64,000 nt of DNA from Augochlora pura. Its lineage: Eukaryota > Arthropoda > Insecta > Hymenoptera > Halictidae. A program made the translations under genes and the position numbers. The notes below the pieces were generated by a model. It was given only the letters and a program-made list of their open reading frames with translations. It did no database searches and was not told the origin of the DNA. Shown one piece after another: positions 23,201-36,228 of the stretch. Numbering within the stretch: the first letter of the stretch is position 1; each line of letters opens with the position of its first letter. The DNA is taken from assembly GCF_028453695.1 (NCBI RefSeq), contig NC_135774.1:3410001-3474000 (forward strand), written 5' to 3'.

Positions 23201-26200
23201 CGACAACGACCCACGATGGTCCTTCTTATGCTTCCGCTTACGACTAGGCGATCTGGACGCTGATCTGGAACTTCCAGAAGAAGAGGAACTGCTGGACTCC
23301 GAGCTAGAGGAACTCGACGACCCGCTCGACGATGAGCTGGAGCTGGAGCTCCATCTTTGTCTCTTCTTCGATCGCGATTTCCTTTCTTTCTTACGCTTCT
23401 TCTTCTCTTTCTTATTCTCACCAACATCGTTCTCCGCTTCGAAGCTCTTGAACGTGTCCAACGGATTCAAAGACGAGGTTAAGGTTTTCGACTTTATATA
23501 CTCAATCGAGTTTCTGGCTTCCTCGTGGAACGGAGCGATCGATAGACAGTTTTCGTATGCTTTTTGCGCGTCCTCATACTTTTTCTCGTCCTCGTAACTT
23601 CGACCAAGAGCGACCAGAGTCTCCGCCATGTATTTACGAGCGTTCGCATGAGTCTGATTTAGCTTCAGCGCTGTTTCGAAGTCATCGATTGCTTTCTTGA
23701 AGCTGCCGCTGTTCGCATACCTGTGAAAAAAAACAAGCGAGTTGTACGGTTTCAGTGGCACAAGGTTAAATGACAAAATCCAATGAAATGTATGGCTTTT
23801 GAACTGGTTACAACTTACAATGCTCCACGAGCTACCAATCCTTCGACGTTTCGTGGATCTACGGTCAATGCTTTGTTGAGACATTGGAAAGCCTCAGTGT
23901 GACGGCCGGCCTTGAAGTGGTCTATTCCTTCAGCCACGCTTCGGAACGCCCACTTACTGGCTTGCGCCTGCCTTAATTCAGACGCATATTCATTAGGTGG
24001 GAATCTCTCCCTGAAAAGTTGCATCGAAAGATTATAGAGAGATTGTCTTCTAGTCGGAGTTGAATCTGTACTCCCTCTCTCCCACACTATGGTGTACAAG
24101 TTTTATTAAGAATTGTAGACCACAATATGAGGCAGAGGGAATTAGAACAGGAGAAATCGGAGTGATAATATTTGTTTACCTCAGACCAACCATATTGGAA
24201 TGGTTCTCTTGGCCAAGACCCATCAAGTCGGATAGATATTTTATGTTGTTGGGGTTGTTGAAGCCAGTACTATTCTCCAACATCGCTTCGTACGATTGTC
24301 CTTTGTTGTCCATCGCTTTCCTACACCACAAAGAGAGAGGATCGATTATCGAGATGCAAGGATCGTTCTTGACCTTTGCCAAAGAAAGGATACCAAAGCT
24401 ACTTCGTTAACGGTAAAACTAAAGACTTGATAATCATGACGACCGAATTTCCTCGTGCTTGTTTTATAGTGCGTCCTGGGCTCGATTATTGTTATCCTGG
24501 TAGAGGGTTTTTCTTTCGATTATCAATTGTAGGCTCTTCGGTTTTCGTATTCGACGTCTCATCGTCTTTATCTATATAGCTATACGTATACGTAAATAGT
24601 GTACAGATCCTTTGGCTTTGTCGTATCCTTTACACGTGTGCGCTTTAATAAGGTACACCAAATCGTTGCTCTCGTTTCGCCTCTGCGTATAATGAATCGT
24701 TTCTATTCCTTCTGCCTCGATCTGCATGAATTATTCAACGATACGACACTAATGCCAAAGATGCTTCAAGAGGAAACTCGTGTAGGATTCCGTTTCTTTT
24801 TTCTTCCGTTCGGAACGAGAAACAAAGAACCAAGAAAAAAAATAAGAGACAGGGAAAATGAAATAGAAGAAGAGTGAGAAAGTGAGAACAGAGTGATTAT
24901 TATCAGACACCTCGTGGTATTAGAGTCGATCAAAATCTACGTTTGTACCGTTAACAAGCAGCAGGGGTCCATAACAGGGATTAACATTGGCGAAAAAAGT
25001 TGGTAAGTTTTTTTCCTTTATTACCAGAGATTATTTCTTATTTATAAATTTACAAATGGTACACAACCTCATTATTATGTAAACTCGTCTCTCACCTTTC
25101 ATGTACCGCTAAGACGTATATTTCTAGTATTTTGTATCATGTTTGTAATCAGAGGAGTTCTCAACACAAAAGCACACAGCCTATCATCGATCGACGGTGG
25201 TTTTTCGGTATTTTTTATACAAGTATGGTATAGTTTTTTTGGTGCGATAAAATAAATTGCATAGCCCTAGGATAGGTTGGGAGCCACGCCTGAGTATATT
25301 TTATCTTCCAAGTTGACCAAAAAAATTGTATTTTTTAGATGCAGTAGCAGTACTGTCGTCTGTTTTTTTGCATTTTGTGGTGTCAATTCAAACATGACAT
25401 CGTTTTTTTAGATTTTTTATTTGTCAATTTAAGCTGTAAGTTTAAATGAGGCATTATTATGACAAGGCGCGATTCTTTTGAGGCTTAAAGGTAAAGGTTC
25501 GGGCGATTAAGATTTTGGTTGTTTGGTCCCTGGATTCGAGCACCGATTCGCATATGCCGGAATATCGCTCGATTAGGCAGTACACGGAGAACAACAAATG
25601 CACAGACGGATTACGGAATGGAAGCAGCGCTGATTAAATTTTGTCAGTGTTAATATTATGGTATAGAAATAGGAAAGCATTTTAATGAAATGCTTCGAAC
25701 AATCGACAGATCATTTTTTTGGAAGGGATTACATATTGCTTTGGTTTACGAATTCACTGCTTTGTCGTTAAAATTTACCAATAGAGACCAAACAACGGTA
25801 AATCATTATTATACCTACCGTCTGTAGCACTCACTCTGACCACCCAAGGCTCAACATCTCATACTGGAAATGCAACCTCAAAAGACATTGATGTCATTTG
25901 GCGCCATAGTTTGGCTGGTGCTTTGAGAGTAACATATCACAAACGTAGATAGAATATTGTGCGCAACAGAGCCATGTCAACCAATGCTCAAGGTTTGAAT
26001 CATTTGTATCACATTAGAAATTCATCATCATACTGACTATCAACTTTTTACGTTACTGAGAGTGTCTGGCACCTAAATTCATAAAAACGTGTAAGAGGAA
26101 TCAAATCTAATTTACCTTGTTTTGTTAGTATCACAGTGCGTCTGTTAAATCTCAACCTTCTTTCGGCCACCATACTATTTTCCTTACCTTTTCTTTTCTC

Positions 26201-27826
26201 TTTTACTTTGATTTTATTTTATCGACAATAAAACAGAGTTTTAGAAAAAGATTACTAAAGGATGCAACAAGTTTGAACTCTCACGTATTATGCAAATTAA
26301 AAACAGGCGTAACTATATGCTCTCTGCCGATAGAGAATGTATTTCGAACACGATCGAGATTTATTATTATCATAATTATCGATCCTAAATCCAAAACTAC
26401 CATTGACAGAGAAAGATCTCTCTCCCTGCCTTCAGTTAGTGCAACAGTGCTCTCAAAATATATATCGCTTTTATTCAAACGATCATAGAGAACAACTTTT
26501 TCTCTTACTGTTTTCTATTCTTTCTCACTTTTTATTCGAGTTTTAAAATAAAAACGTTCAGTAGGAAGTGCTATGGATGCATCACAAAACACTTTTTTTT
26601 TTTACCAGTTCTATAGTGTATATGAAATTCCCTACAGTGATATGTTCATGTCAGTATACAAGAGTTAGTGAAGCGTTATTTGTAAAATACAAAAAAAAAA
26701 GTCTAGATTGTACTTATCTTGGACGTCGGGTTACTTACTTATAAGCTTCCGGAAGGTCATCCGAATGGATAAGTCCCATAGGTGGGTGTGGGGCTTGCCC
26801 TTCGCGGGCGGGTACGTTCATAACTGCAACGACTCGCTCGGCTTCAACGTTAACTTCACTGACTACGACGCAGATGAGATCATTTGCCATGTAGCTTCTT
26901 GTAACACCTTTCTTGTCCACCGCCGGCACTGTGGCCGTGTTCAATATCAGAGCCTACAAGATTGCATAACACCGCAATGAGCCAATGGAAGCTATTTAAA
27001 GCCTTATCTAGAACTACTCCTGATAAAAAAGACTATGTACCTTTACTCCTAAATCAGTAACAACTCTGGGGCAATCGCTGCAGTTGCACAGCACCTTCAG
27101 AAGTAGCCCAGCAGCACTTTTACCCATCACTTGCGCGTATATAACATCTCCAACCACCAAACTCTACAAAGAACATTCGAAGCAATTTATAAACCATTTA
27201 ATATTTATTAATAAATTTTCAGCATTAAATCGCAGATTTTTTAACATCCTTAAATATCTCCCTGGCTAATGCATATTGTACAAGTAACAAATAATTACCT
27301 CCAAAAAGTTGCGTATACGTTGTGACTTTTCCATGGTGACATAAGTGTCAAGGCCAGGCATTGTTGCGTAAAACTCTGGAAGAACACAGACGTTTCATAA
27401 GTTGCACAACATTGTGCAATCACCAGAAAATTGTATCTCAACGAAAGCGTATTCATACCTTCATCCCCCAATTCCTGCTTGATAGGGTCGACTGTTTTGT
27501 CCAAATTTGCTTTATCATAGAGGGCATCTGCTTTCTTTGCAAGGAATTGTTGCAGCTTTAGCCTTTTCCCCCTATCCCCAAAGCTACAGAAACAAGAGAA
27601 GGAATATCCAAGTTATATCGCATGCTCGAAGCAACAGTTAACAAAGTAATTCACAGGTTATCTACCTAAGTGTTTTCTGCCGTTGTTGGTAAATCTCAAA
27701 ATTAGGTTCCTTGAGATTGAGCATGGCCAGCTCATTTTCGTTGCGTTCTCCTTCCCACACTTTCTGCAACTGTTGGCCATGGTAGTTCAATGCTTGCGCG
27801 ACAAGACGCGCATCCATTGATTCCAT
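20293..27826 (-). CDS. TTC14: TTC14 orthologue (S1-like domain, TPR and RS/RGG protein), 13 coding exons
   Basis: Coding exons, in transcript order: 27666-27826, 27459-27583, 27299-27375, 27041-27163, 26739-26953, 24180-24320, 23819-24010, 23024-23720, 22621-22928, 22232-22368, 22026-22152, 20604-21954, 20293-20412. All borders are GT/AG, and the phases close exactly: 3774 nt, 1257 residues. Residues about 122-225 form the S1-like region (SLVVGDVIYAQV onward). Residues about 299-408 hold three TPR units, including NVEGLVARGALYANSGSF, which matches vertebrate TTC14 closely. Then come Lys/Arg-rich and Ser-rich tracts (about 450-660), an acidic and Pro-rich part, an RS domain (about 955-1045) and an RGG/Asn-rich tract (about 1045-1120). 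The last exon encodes a conserved-looking end (NEEVGPDN to ALAAKIW). Family knowledge suggests a nuclear RNA-associated role, but the function is poorly known. Intron 5 (24321-26738) is by far the largest. Exons 12-13 could in principle belong to a separate downstream gene, but the phase joins favour one protein. The exon 9 donor (GTTGGA) and exon 12 donor (GTTGGT) are weak but keep the frame. Confidence 0.9.
24321..26738 (-). other. TTC14 intron 5, unusually long
   Basis: This 2.4-kb intron interrupts the codon between the end of the S1-like region and the segment before the TPRs. The other introns of the gene are 71-252 bp. It is AT-rich with many short T and A runs. Open frames such as 24599-24877 have no recognisable content. 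I found no nested gene, RNA gene or terminal-repeat element. Confidence 0.75.
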
Positions 27827-29240
27827 TTTGATTCAGTACTGCAAGCAACCTAGTCCTGCAATACTATGAAAATCGGCAGATTCGTAATGATTTTCCAATT
27901 TTCAGCCTGCCAAGTACTATCTGAATCGATAAAGTAAAAGGACTTTAAATAGTTGCCTCTCCGACCAATTGTCCGAAATTGGCATGCAAAAAAGGATCAT
28001 CGTCCCAACAGCCAAGAACACGTGTTTTTTTGTCTATACATATATGCGTACATATATACGTTTTTTTTTTGTCTATCTGATTTTGGAATAAATGAATCAC
28101 TATCTCTCCACGATGTGATTATCCAGATAAGTAATATTCTGGGCATCGAAATTCGGCTCGGTCGAACGTTATGGAACAAGAGCGTATGTGGCCTCGTATA
28201 GTTTATCCGAGTATGTACCGTGAATCATAGCTCCAAAAAGGGGATGGTATTCTCTGCGCAAGAACGCGCCCAGAGACACAAGGAGAACTCTATTGAACAA
28301 GACCGGTTTCCCTCAAACGACATTTACCTGTGGCCGTTGATATTCCTCCAGCGTATTGCAATCAACGACGATAAATCGAATCGATATCCGTGGAATATTC
28401 TTTATATGCGAATGAAACGCTTACGCAGGAGGAAAGGCGCGCTATATTGATTTATCGGTAACAAGATGGTCGTCGGGAAGCCGGATTGCGAAGGCCGACG
28501 TCGCCATGACGCTCCCAAATGGCCACCTCTCATTTAATCCGACGCTCATCCACGCCCGCTTTTTTCAAATCCGCCGTGTCAGATCGGCCAGAAAAGAACC
28601 CGGATTTTTACTCACCGTTGCTCCCGTATTATCTTCCGACGATCTGTTTATGCGGTTTCCAAAAATATCACGGTCCACTTTGCAACATCATCGGCGACCA
28701 AACAACTGCGTGTCTGAATTTCTCCATACACCGCATACAAATCACGATTGCGCCAGAATCGGAAACGAATAGGCCTGGACACATCTGCGCATAACCGTTT
28801 TTCCTCTACCCGCTGCTTACAGCGCCACCGCATGCGAGACTTCCGGTTTGGCGGGAGATTCAGAATAGAAAGATTGCACGATCTGGAAATTACCCATAAA
28901 CGAATTATTTTGTAATTTGTGGAGCGACGTCGCACAACTAGGATTAAAATCTAATCATTTACAAGTAAGGAGTTCGAGTTTCATAACGTTTTTATTTGCA
29001 TTTTACATAGTACAAAAATGCGAGGGAAATTCAACGCGGTAGTAGATTACCGTTTTGTCGTTAGAACGATAATCTTTTGTTTAATTATGTTCTCGATTAA
29101 AATTTTACGGATGTTTGTACTTTTTTCGTGAGAAGAAGTCTTTCACCTGCCGTTAGTCCCGCGCCTGCTTGGTATTATTTTATTCGTTGCTCTACTGTGG
29201 ATGCCGATAACATTAAAGTAAGTATTATCTAACAATATAA
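27827..29240. other. intergenic region between TTC14 and MPDU1
   Basis: A stretch of 1.4 kb with no coding signal, expected to hold the TTC14 promoter and leader and the MPDU1 3' UTR. A minus-strand AATAAA is at 28991-28996, 245 bp beyond the MPDU1 stop. A T-rich run with TATACGT repeats lies at about 28022-28070. Confidence 0.5.
28830..28860 (-). promoter_or_regulatory. candidate TTC14 promoter with ETS-like and E2F-like sites
   Basis: The plus strand reads ACTTCCGGTTTGGCGGGA, so the minus strand has CCGGAAGT (ETS core) next to TCCCGCCAAA (E2F-like). It lies about 1 kb upstream of the TTC14 start codon, between that gene and the 3' end of MPDU1. Reading minus, two acceptor-like sites (TATTGCAG and TTGCTTGCAG) lie 15-40 bp before the ATG. 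A non-coding first exon near 28.8 kb spliced to the first coding exon is therefore plausible. This is inference from motifs only. Confidence 0.3.
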
Positions 29241-30765
29241 TTATTCAGCCTTCTTCGTTTTCTCTTTGGTAGATAATTTTACGTTCCAGTAGTATAAAAT
29301 TTGGAATGCGATTACTGCATTTGCGAGCATGGAGCATATATACATTATTATCATTGAGGCATCCCCTGTTTCTTGGACAGAAGTAAATATTCTTGCTAGA
29401 GATCCAAAGAACAGCATGAAGCCAGTTACTGCTGACAACTGACCAGTGCTTCCATAGGAGTAATTTGTATAGGCTTGTATAAACTACAATATAAGTTATA
29501 TAAGAAGTTATATATTATATATAAATTATATAAATTTTTGGATATCATACCTTACTAACGAGAACAATGGGAATGTTCATTGTTTGGCAAGCCCAAAGTA
29601 CATTTGTTGGGGTCCTACCACTCATAGCTTCAGCTACAATTGCTAGATAAGCAACAAAAAATACGGCTGCATAAGTAGTATTACCATTAAAATGTAACAC
29701 TAGAATTGCAATTGCTAATGTTTGCAACCCTAAGAAAACTCCATCCCCCCAAGCACTGAAAACATATTAATTACCGAAAATATGTATATTTAAAACGATC
29801 GAAAAATCATTTAATATTAACTGTTATCCTGTGTATATTATATTACCTGAAAGGAAAGCCACTGACAAAGCTGTAAGACACCATTGAAGTGATGACAAGC
29901 AAGTCTAACAATACACTTACAAAATTAATGCCTTCTGCACTTTTGCTCCTCAAAATTTTTACAACTTGTGGGACCTTGACTAAAACAATAAAACAATATT
30001 AGTAGAACTGAAAAGCTTGTAATTATTATCTAAAGTGGTTTCCAATTGTTTAAAACATTTCGTTTATTTAAATATCAAGTATCAATAAACATTCGAACCA
30101 AGAAAAGAGCCACAAATAATTGCAAGGCCTAGGCATGTGCTGAGGGTCGACTTGAAACATCCCACTGAAACAATTAGATGATTTAAAGATTTTATTTTAT
30201 ATGGTTTGTATTTCTTTTGAAAAAGAAGGTTCAATGTTCAAATGTGCATAAGATATACATTTACAAAATATCTCAAAGAGATAACAATTCTAATTATACC
30301 GTCGGAAAAAAAGTGAACATCGTCATGCGATCGTCACGGAAATATCTATTCGATTATTTGAAAATTTAATATTTCGAAAATAATTCAATGACGACACTGT
30401 TTAATGCTGAAGATTCGAAGGATATATAGAAAAATATTAACATGAAAATCATGTGCCATTTATACTTATAAATAAATGGAATTATTAGAAAAGAGATTCC
30501 TATTTTCAAAAAATTAAATTTCCACCTTTTGAATGATTCCAACGGTAGTTCACGCAATGCATGACGGTACAGTACTTCCACATATTAATTATGTGAGTGG
30601 TGTTTTATTCAATATTTATAATATTTTGATTACAAAACCATTACCTAACTTATGTTAAAAAATATCAATAAACTTACCATCGAGAAAATTGTACTCATCA
30701 AAGTACTCCTCCATACATTTTTCAGATAATATTAACAAAGCGGCTTTCTTCAATACTTCCGTCAT
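29241..30765 (-). CDS. MPDU1: MPDU1 orthologue (mannose-P-dolichol utilization defect 1 protein), 5 coding exons
   Basis: Coding exons in transcript order: 30678-30765, 30099-30164, 29847-29979, 29551-29755, 29241-29483. The borders are GT-AG and the phases close at 735 nt, 244 residues, close to the 247 of human MPDU1. MPDU1 is a multi-pass ER membrane protein of the PQ-loop family. It is needed for the use of dolichol-phosphate mannose and glucose in N-glycan, GPI-anchor and O- or C-mannose synthesis. Visible features are an N-terminal segment ending in GLAIICGSFL, the first PQ motif (KVPQVVKILRSKSAEG, about residues 53-68), hydrophobic segments around YAAVFFVAYLAIVAEAMSG, and the second conserved block TGQLSAVTGFMLFFGSLAR followed by IFTSVQETGD. 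A lysine-rich tail (KLSTKEKTKKAE) ends the protein, consistent with an ER-resident membrane protein. Introns are 513, 119, 91 and 67 bp. All hallmark segments are intact. Confidence 0.95.
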
Positions 30766-31346
30766 GATTGCCACGACATACAGTCCTTCTGCGCGATTCT
30801 TGGAATATTGACTGCGCTTCGGACTCCGTTTAGGTTAAAGAGTAACAACTTTCAGTAAGCTGATCTTCTATATCAATTGCTAAATTGTCACTGATTGTCA
30901 CTGCAGTGCAATTCCTACGTTGATTTACCACCACAAACAAAATATCAGAGTAGATTGGTCACCATATAGGGTTCTGTGTCACGTGTCTGAAATATCGATA
31001 ACGCTACAACCAAATCACAGACATTGCATGCAATATGTTTCTTGTAATGTAAAACTTATAAAACTGATTGTAAGGATTATAAAACTGACATCGTAAGTAC
31101 CATTTACACGAAAAAATTGACAAAACTTAAAACTGTTTGTTCGCGCCAAATACATTTATTGTTCTCAAATAATATTGAACACTCATAGTAGAAATGTAAT
31201 ATACAGAATATTCATTTCTTGCTAATATTCCTATTTCTTTTAAAATACATTATAGCTATGAATTGATTATAGCTACCCAAAGGTCAAATTAAGATAACTC
31301 CCTCTGACTAGTGGCGCCATCCTTAAATAAGTGCTAAAACATGTCT
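30766..31346. other. MPDU1 upstream region up to the assembly gap
   Basis: AT-rich from about 31000. Apart from the E-box/DRE pair I see nothing specific. No frame to the right of the motif pair looks like a start of a divergent gene before the gap. Confidence 0.5.
30979..31000. promoter_or_regulatory. E-box and DRE-like element upstream of MPDU1
   Basis: CACGTG at 30980-30985 and the palindromic TATCGATA at 30993-31000 lie about 215-235 bp upstream of the MPDU1 start codon. TATCGATA is the core of the DRE site bound by DREF/BEAF-type factors at insect housekeeping promoters, and CACGTG is bound by bHLH factors. Their closeness and position suggest the MPDU1 core promoter, possibly shared with a divergent gene to the right that the assembly gap would hide. 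Confidence 0.5.
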
Positions 31347-31446
31347 NNNNNNNNNNNNNNNNNNNNNNNNNNNNNNNNNNNNNNNNNNNNNNNNNNNNNN
31401 NNNNNNNNNNNNNNNNNNNNNNNNNNNNNNNNNNNNNNNNNNNNNN
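31347..31446. other. assembly gap (100 N)
   Basis: Exactly 100 N, the usual placeholder for a gap of unknown length. The composition changes from AT-rich on the left to GC-richer, gene-poor sequence on the right, so the two sides may be further apart than shown. Confidence 0.99.
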
Positions 31447-32295
31447 CTCGTGCATAATATTTTTAAGCAGAAAATCGGCTCACGGTTTTCGCGTTGAGAC
31501 GACTGAACAGTTGCAAATCGACGAGGGCACGCGTTATTGCGAACCGCGGACAGATGAGAAAGAGTGTCGCGGGAAGCGGTGACACGACCGTGACGTGTCG
31601 TTATTTCGTGTTCGGATGAAAGAGTAACAATCAGGGATCGAGAGATCGAAATCCGTAATGATCCTCTCGCAGTCCTAAGGAGTAGACGTAATGTGCGTAT
31701 ATTTACTTTAGTACCCACCTGTTGCCGTAACCCAGTTTCTTACGTACACCAACTGGGAAGTTTTTCAACTTTCCAAGAATTCCTGAAATTCTGTGGACCT
31801 TTGTGCCGTATGCGAGCGGGAACGGTCGATTAGACCGTGCCGCGTGTAAATCCTGCGAGGCGTTACGATTAATATTGCAGTTACGATTACGATTACGATT
31901 TCGGATCGTGGTAGCGAGTTCCTCTCTCTTCAAATACGCAGTGGAACTAAATCGTCGAGATTTCGGCAGTAAATAAATTCTGTTCGGATGACGATTCGTC
32001 CATTCAAATGTTAAGTAATTAATGTTGTCTTAGAGGAATAATTGTAGAAGATGCAGGAGGTCGTTCAACGACTGACCGACCCGTGTGACACGCGCAGGGC
32101 CTATTTTTCGTAGTCGTTCACGCCGCCTTCTAGGCAGCAGAAGCGAACCGGGGGCCCGTTGCCAGACCTAGATCGACCGATCGGCGCGACGGATAGCCAG
32201 ATGGACAGATAGTGGTTAAAAGAGGAAGGAACAGAGGTATGGCGCGGCGGCGTCGCGTCATTGCACGTGCGACGTACACGCACATTGATACCGAT

Positions 32296-32368
32296 ATTTA
32301 TGCCCGCCAGTTAATCATGTCAAAGTCGTTTGATTTGTCGTTGGCTTTTATGGAGGGGAATTAAAACG
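32296..32368 (+). repeat. three-copy conserved non-coding element, copy A
   Basis: Ordered blocks shared with copies B (42620) and C (57681, minus): ATTTATG, then CAGT(T/G)AATCA, (T/C)GTC, TTTGATTTGTCG at 32329-32340, TGGCTTTTATGG at 32342-32353, and GGGGAATTAA. Small spacer indels between the blocks rule out a recent duplication. No open frame is conserved. The blocks include homeodomain-like cores (TTTATGG, TTAATCA). Folding gives only a weak, G-U rich stem between the AATCA and TGATT blocks. The identity is unknown. Confidence 0.6.
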
Positions 32369-32537
32369 TTCATTTTGCCGCAGACACTCGGTAACAGTGT
32401 GCTCTCGTCCTGTTAGCGTTGTTGTTGCCGGTGCCGTCGTAATTGTTCTATGAATTATTTTCTGGGTGACCCTTGCGTGACGTAACGAAACGGAAGGGAA
32501 AAGCTTTTTGGAGAATTACGTGTCTCGTTTACATCCG

Positions 32538-32618
32538 CGCGCGTTTCACCCGCGTTTCTCACGCTTTCCGCGCGTTTTCCACGCGCTGTTCGCGCGTTTT
32601 CCATTCGTTCGCGCGCGG
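32538..32618. repeat. degenerate GCGCGTTTTCC minisatellite
   Basis: About six imperfect units of roughly 12-15 bp built on GCGCGTTTTCCAC. They begin 170 bp after copy A of the three-copy element. Confidence 0.6.
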
Positions 32619-35600
32619 CAACGAGCATCGAGAACCGAAGGCGAGCGCCGACTTCGCGCCGACCGATTTCAGAGAACGTTTCACGGATACGTGGATAGAG
32701 CGCACGCGTTGCGATATTTTAGGATAGTAAATTGCATTAGGATAGTATAGATTGTAATAGGCACGGAGTCGTAGAGATTTGAAAAACGCTGGTCGAAAGC
32801 GTCTTTGGGCGGGGATCCGATCAGCTTCGGCGAGAGGAAGAGGACCGTGGGTCCGCGCCACCGACCGATACAAGGCATATCGCTGCACGGCGCCGGGCAC
32901 CTGTAACGTACATCAACTTTTATTGTCTGCTATCCGTGGGTATTTGGTTGATTGTATTGCCGGCCGATAACCGTATCCGTCGTTCTACAATTTTCGAAGC
33001 GCATGCGACTCGACCTATTTATAATCCGTTCAGCGATACACCTACCCACTATAATGCATGCTGTGTGTGCACGCTCCGTCGTCCGCTCGGGCGTATAATT
33101 TCAAAATCATCGGTTTGCTCGCGGGGCCTTTTCGGTGACGCGGGTGCGGTGACGGTATTTTAGAAAATCACGGCGCCGAGCGCGGTTTGATATTAGATCG
33201 CGTGTACGGGTATCGGGTAAAATTTCGAGCGAGCCCTGGGAGACCAGAAATCGGAACGAAGACCAGACTGACCTGTCTCCGGATCGGTCTATCGAGGATT
33301 CGAGGCAAAGTGGCAAAGAGGATAAGGAACGGGGAGGAGAGCCAGAAGGTGGATGGTGGAAGGTGGAAAAGGAGAAGACGTCAGCTAGGACCGCTTCTAG
33401 CGCGCTTCTATCACGTTGGGCGAACGGGCGGACAGTTTCGAGGCGATTTGTCTTTCATTTCGGGTTAATTTATTGCGCTCAAGCAGCTACCTTCCCCCCC
33501 GGTTCGTCCCCCCAGCCTCCCCCCGCCCCCCATCCCCACCTCGCCGGCGCTCGCCCTCCGCCTCGGTCCCGTCCTCTCCCTTCCCCGCATCCCTCCTCGC
33601 CCTCTTCGTCCTCGTCTACCGCGTTCGCCGTCTCCCTCGGTCTCCGTCTTCCTCCTCTCTGTCCATCTCGCGGCTCCCCGCTAGCCCTTAGCTATTCTCT
33701 CTCTATCCTCCTCGGACCGTTTCTTATTCCCTTGCATTCTATCACCTAGCCCCTCTTTCTTTCTCCGTGTCTTCTCTCGTCTTTCTAGCGCTATTCTCGA
33801 CTCTGCGCCATTCAACCACGCCCCACCCAACTAATGTCCCACATAAAACTTGGTATCAGCGATCCTCAAACGGGGATTTACAATCCCTTCAAGCACCGCT
33901 GTCACGATAAATCCTCCAAGGCGACGTCGATATATCTTGCGCGCGAATACTTCTGTCCCTAATGGATACCCCACGGTACATACAACGAACGTCGATGCCG
34001 ACACCAGTCTGGATCTTTCGTACGTACACGTCCATTCCAGTCGATTCGTCGTTCTAGCTGTCCTTTCCTTTGTTCGCCTTCCGCGATGCGTGCGCGGTCG
34101 CGCTCGCGTCCGCTTAACCCGTGCGCCTCTACACGCGCGCGCGTCCCCGGGCTTCCACGGAGTCTAGGCACCCGAACAAGGCCGGCGATATGTAAGTATC
34201 TCACCTGCCCCCTATTTTCTTTCTTTCCCCGACGAAAGATTCTCCCAAAGTGCCTATAAAAAAATGGACAATTTCGAGAGGCGCGATTGTCTTTACAGTC
34301 AGCTGTAAAAATCAGCCGCGACGCGTATTGTCGATATTTTCTGGCCCAGTAACAATTTTCTGTCCAGCCTCGTCTACTCTCGGTATTTTACATTTTCCGC
34401 GTTTCTTTCCGCGCCGTTTCCGTTCGTTCGTTCGTTCGTTCGTCACCTTTCTGTTGTTCTTTGTCGCCATGGGAATGGTCGGCGAGGGGTTGGCGGAGGA
34501 CAAGAAACGGCGGTAAAGATCCGCGGAAAACGCATTATCCGGGTTATAACGCCATCCTATTAGGACACTCGTCGCCGACAGTTAATAAGAGTAAAAGCGC
34601 GCGCGTTGGCGCAATTAAGAGCAGTAATAAGCGCCTTAAAGCCAATAAGATGTTTCCTAATGGAACTAGCTAACAACGCCGAGCCAATTATCTATGCGCG
34701 CGCGCGCGCGCGCATTAAAACGAATACAAGGGGGTGGAGAGATTCGCACATACGACGGAGACCTTTGCAACGGAGGCCGAGCCCCGCGTTCGCCCGTCCG
34801 ATCGTATTCCGGTGTGTCGTTAAGATTCATCGTCGTCATCGATTCTTGCCGATGATCAGTTTTATTCCGCGCGCGCGGTTTATTGCGACCGGTGACTCCG
34901 CTGCTGTAAAGAAGCAACGCGCTCGCGCGCGCACACCCTGTTAAGACGCGATTCGCGATCGTACCGTTCCGTCCTTGCATTTGGGTTTAGGCTACGGTCA
35001 CTTTGATTATTGCCACGTTTGAGAATTTATTTTTAATGTTCATTTAACGATTTAATTACTTTGCGGCACTGGTACGGCCGAGTAGTACCAGATGACATAC
35101 CTGGGAAGGTTAGCGTGGCCGTACCGTCCTCATGGCAAGCGACGCGACCTAAACCCGTATAGGGCACAAAGGGGGCTCGGCAGCTTTGTTTCCTACAATT
35201 TTCACGAGATACGGCGGACGTCTTTGTCAACGACGTCACGACTGTTTGGCGTTAGGCTGCCGAACCAATCGCCGTCGAACCATTCGACAAGTGTGTATAA
35301 TTGGTCGGTCCAGCGCCCCCCTATTTTTGTAACTCCCTTGTGGAGGGGTTTTTCACCTCCACGTTTTAGCAAAAAAAAACGAAACTAGAATTGGAATTCC
35401 GACAACCGTCGATCATACACCACCCGTTGTTCGTACATAGTTGCTTCTTTATTAAAATATAAGTGTTATTTGGTGATCGACAATCTCACATCCTATCCTA
35501 CAATCTTTAAATACCTTCGCTGAATATTGGGTTCAGTAGAAGACGTACATTCGGTGCGCAAATATTACCTGCGATCGTGTACGTACCCTTAACACACCCC

Positions 35601-36192
35601 TTCGACGGAAACTCGTTCGGATCGCGTTTTAGACGAGACGCGTTGCAATAATGTTTCCGGGCGTGTTGCGCGGGGAATAGGAGGGGATGCGTTTATCGCG
35701 GTTGTTGCCACGGTCTTTGTATTAGACGAGGGAAGAAATAGAACCGGACGCGGTTGCGACGGAGGGAGAGAGACGCGGAGACGGCGAAACGGTGAGACAG
35801 CGGAGACCGGGACGAATAGATGCGAGGGGAGGGAAAAGGGGTTAGAGACGAGGAAAGCCCAACGGCTTCTTGTCGGAGGCTTTCGGCATAAGTCCTCGTT
35901 ATGATTCAACGCGCTTTAAGCCGGCATTCACGGACCACGAGCTTCGAGCTCCGCTCGACCCTTTGCCTCGCCTTTCTCACCGCCTCGCTAATTCTGCCGG
36001 CAAGTTACTTGTCCTTTTCCTATCTATATTTTCGAGACAAGCCGCCAAAGAACCGGAACCACCGCGGCCGCCGAGATCCGACGCGCGAGTTTTACCGGGG
36101 CACGGCGCGACGCGTCGCGGAAATCGAACGAACTCTGTCGCCAGGATCGGCATGCGAACCGTCCTATGGATTCCGATGGATTACAGCCGGTT

Positions 36193-36228
36193 ATGTATAA
36201 TGTATAATGTATAATGTATAATGTACAA
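36193..36228. repeat. ATGTATA 7-bp tandem repeat
   Basis: Five near-perfect ATGTATA units, followed by decayed ones (to about 36262) such as ATGCACA and ATGTATC. Confidence 0.85.

Noticed and set aside
24599..24877. 92-codon plus-strand frame within TTC14 intron 5
   Set aside because: AT-rich, no domain, antisense to a clear intron; treated as chance.
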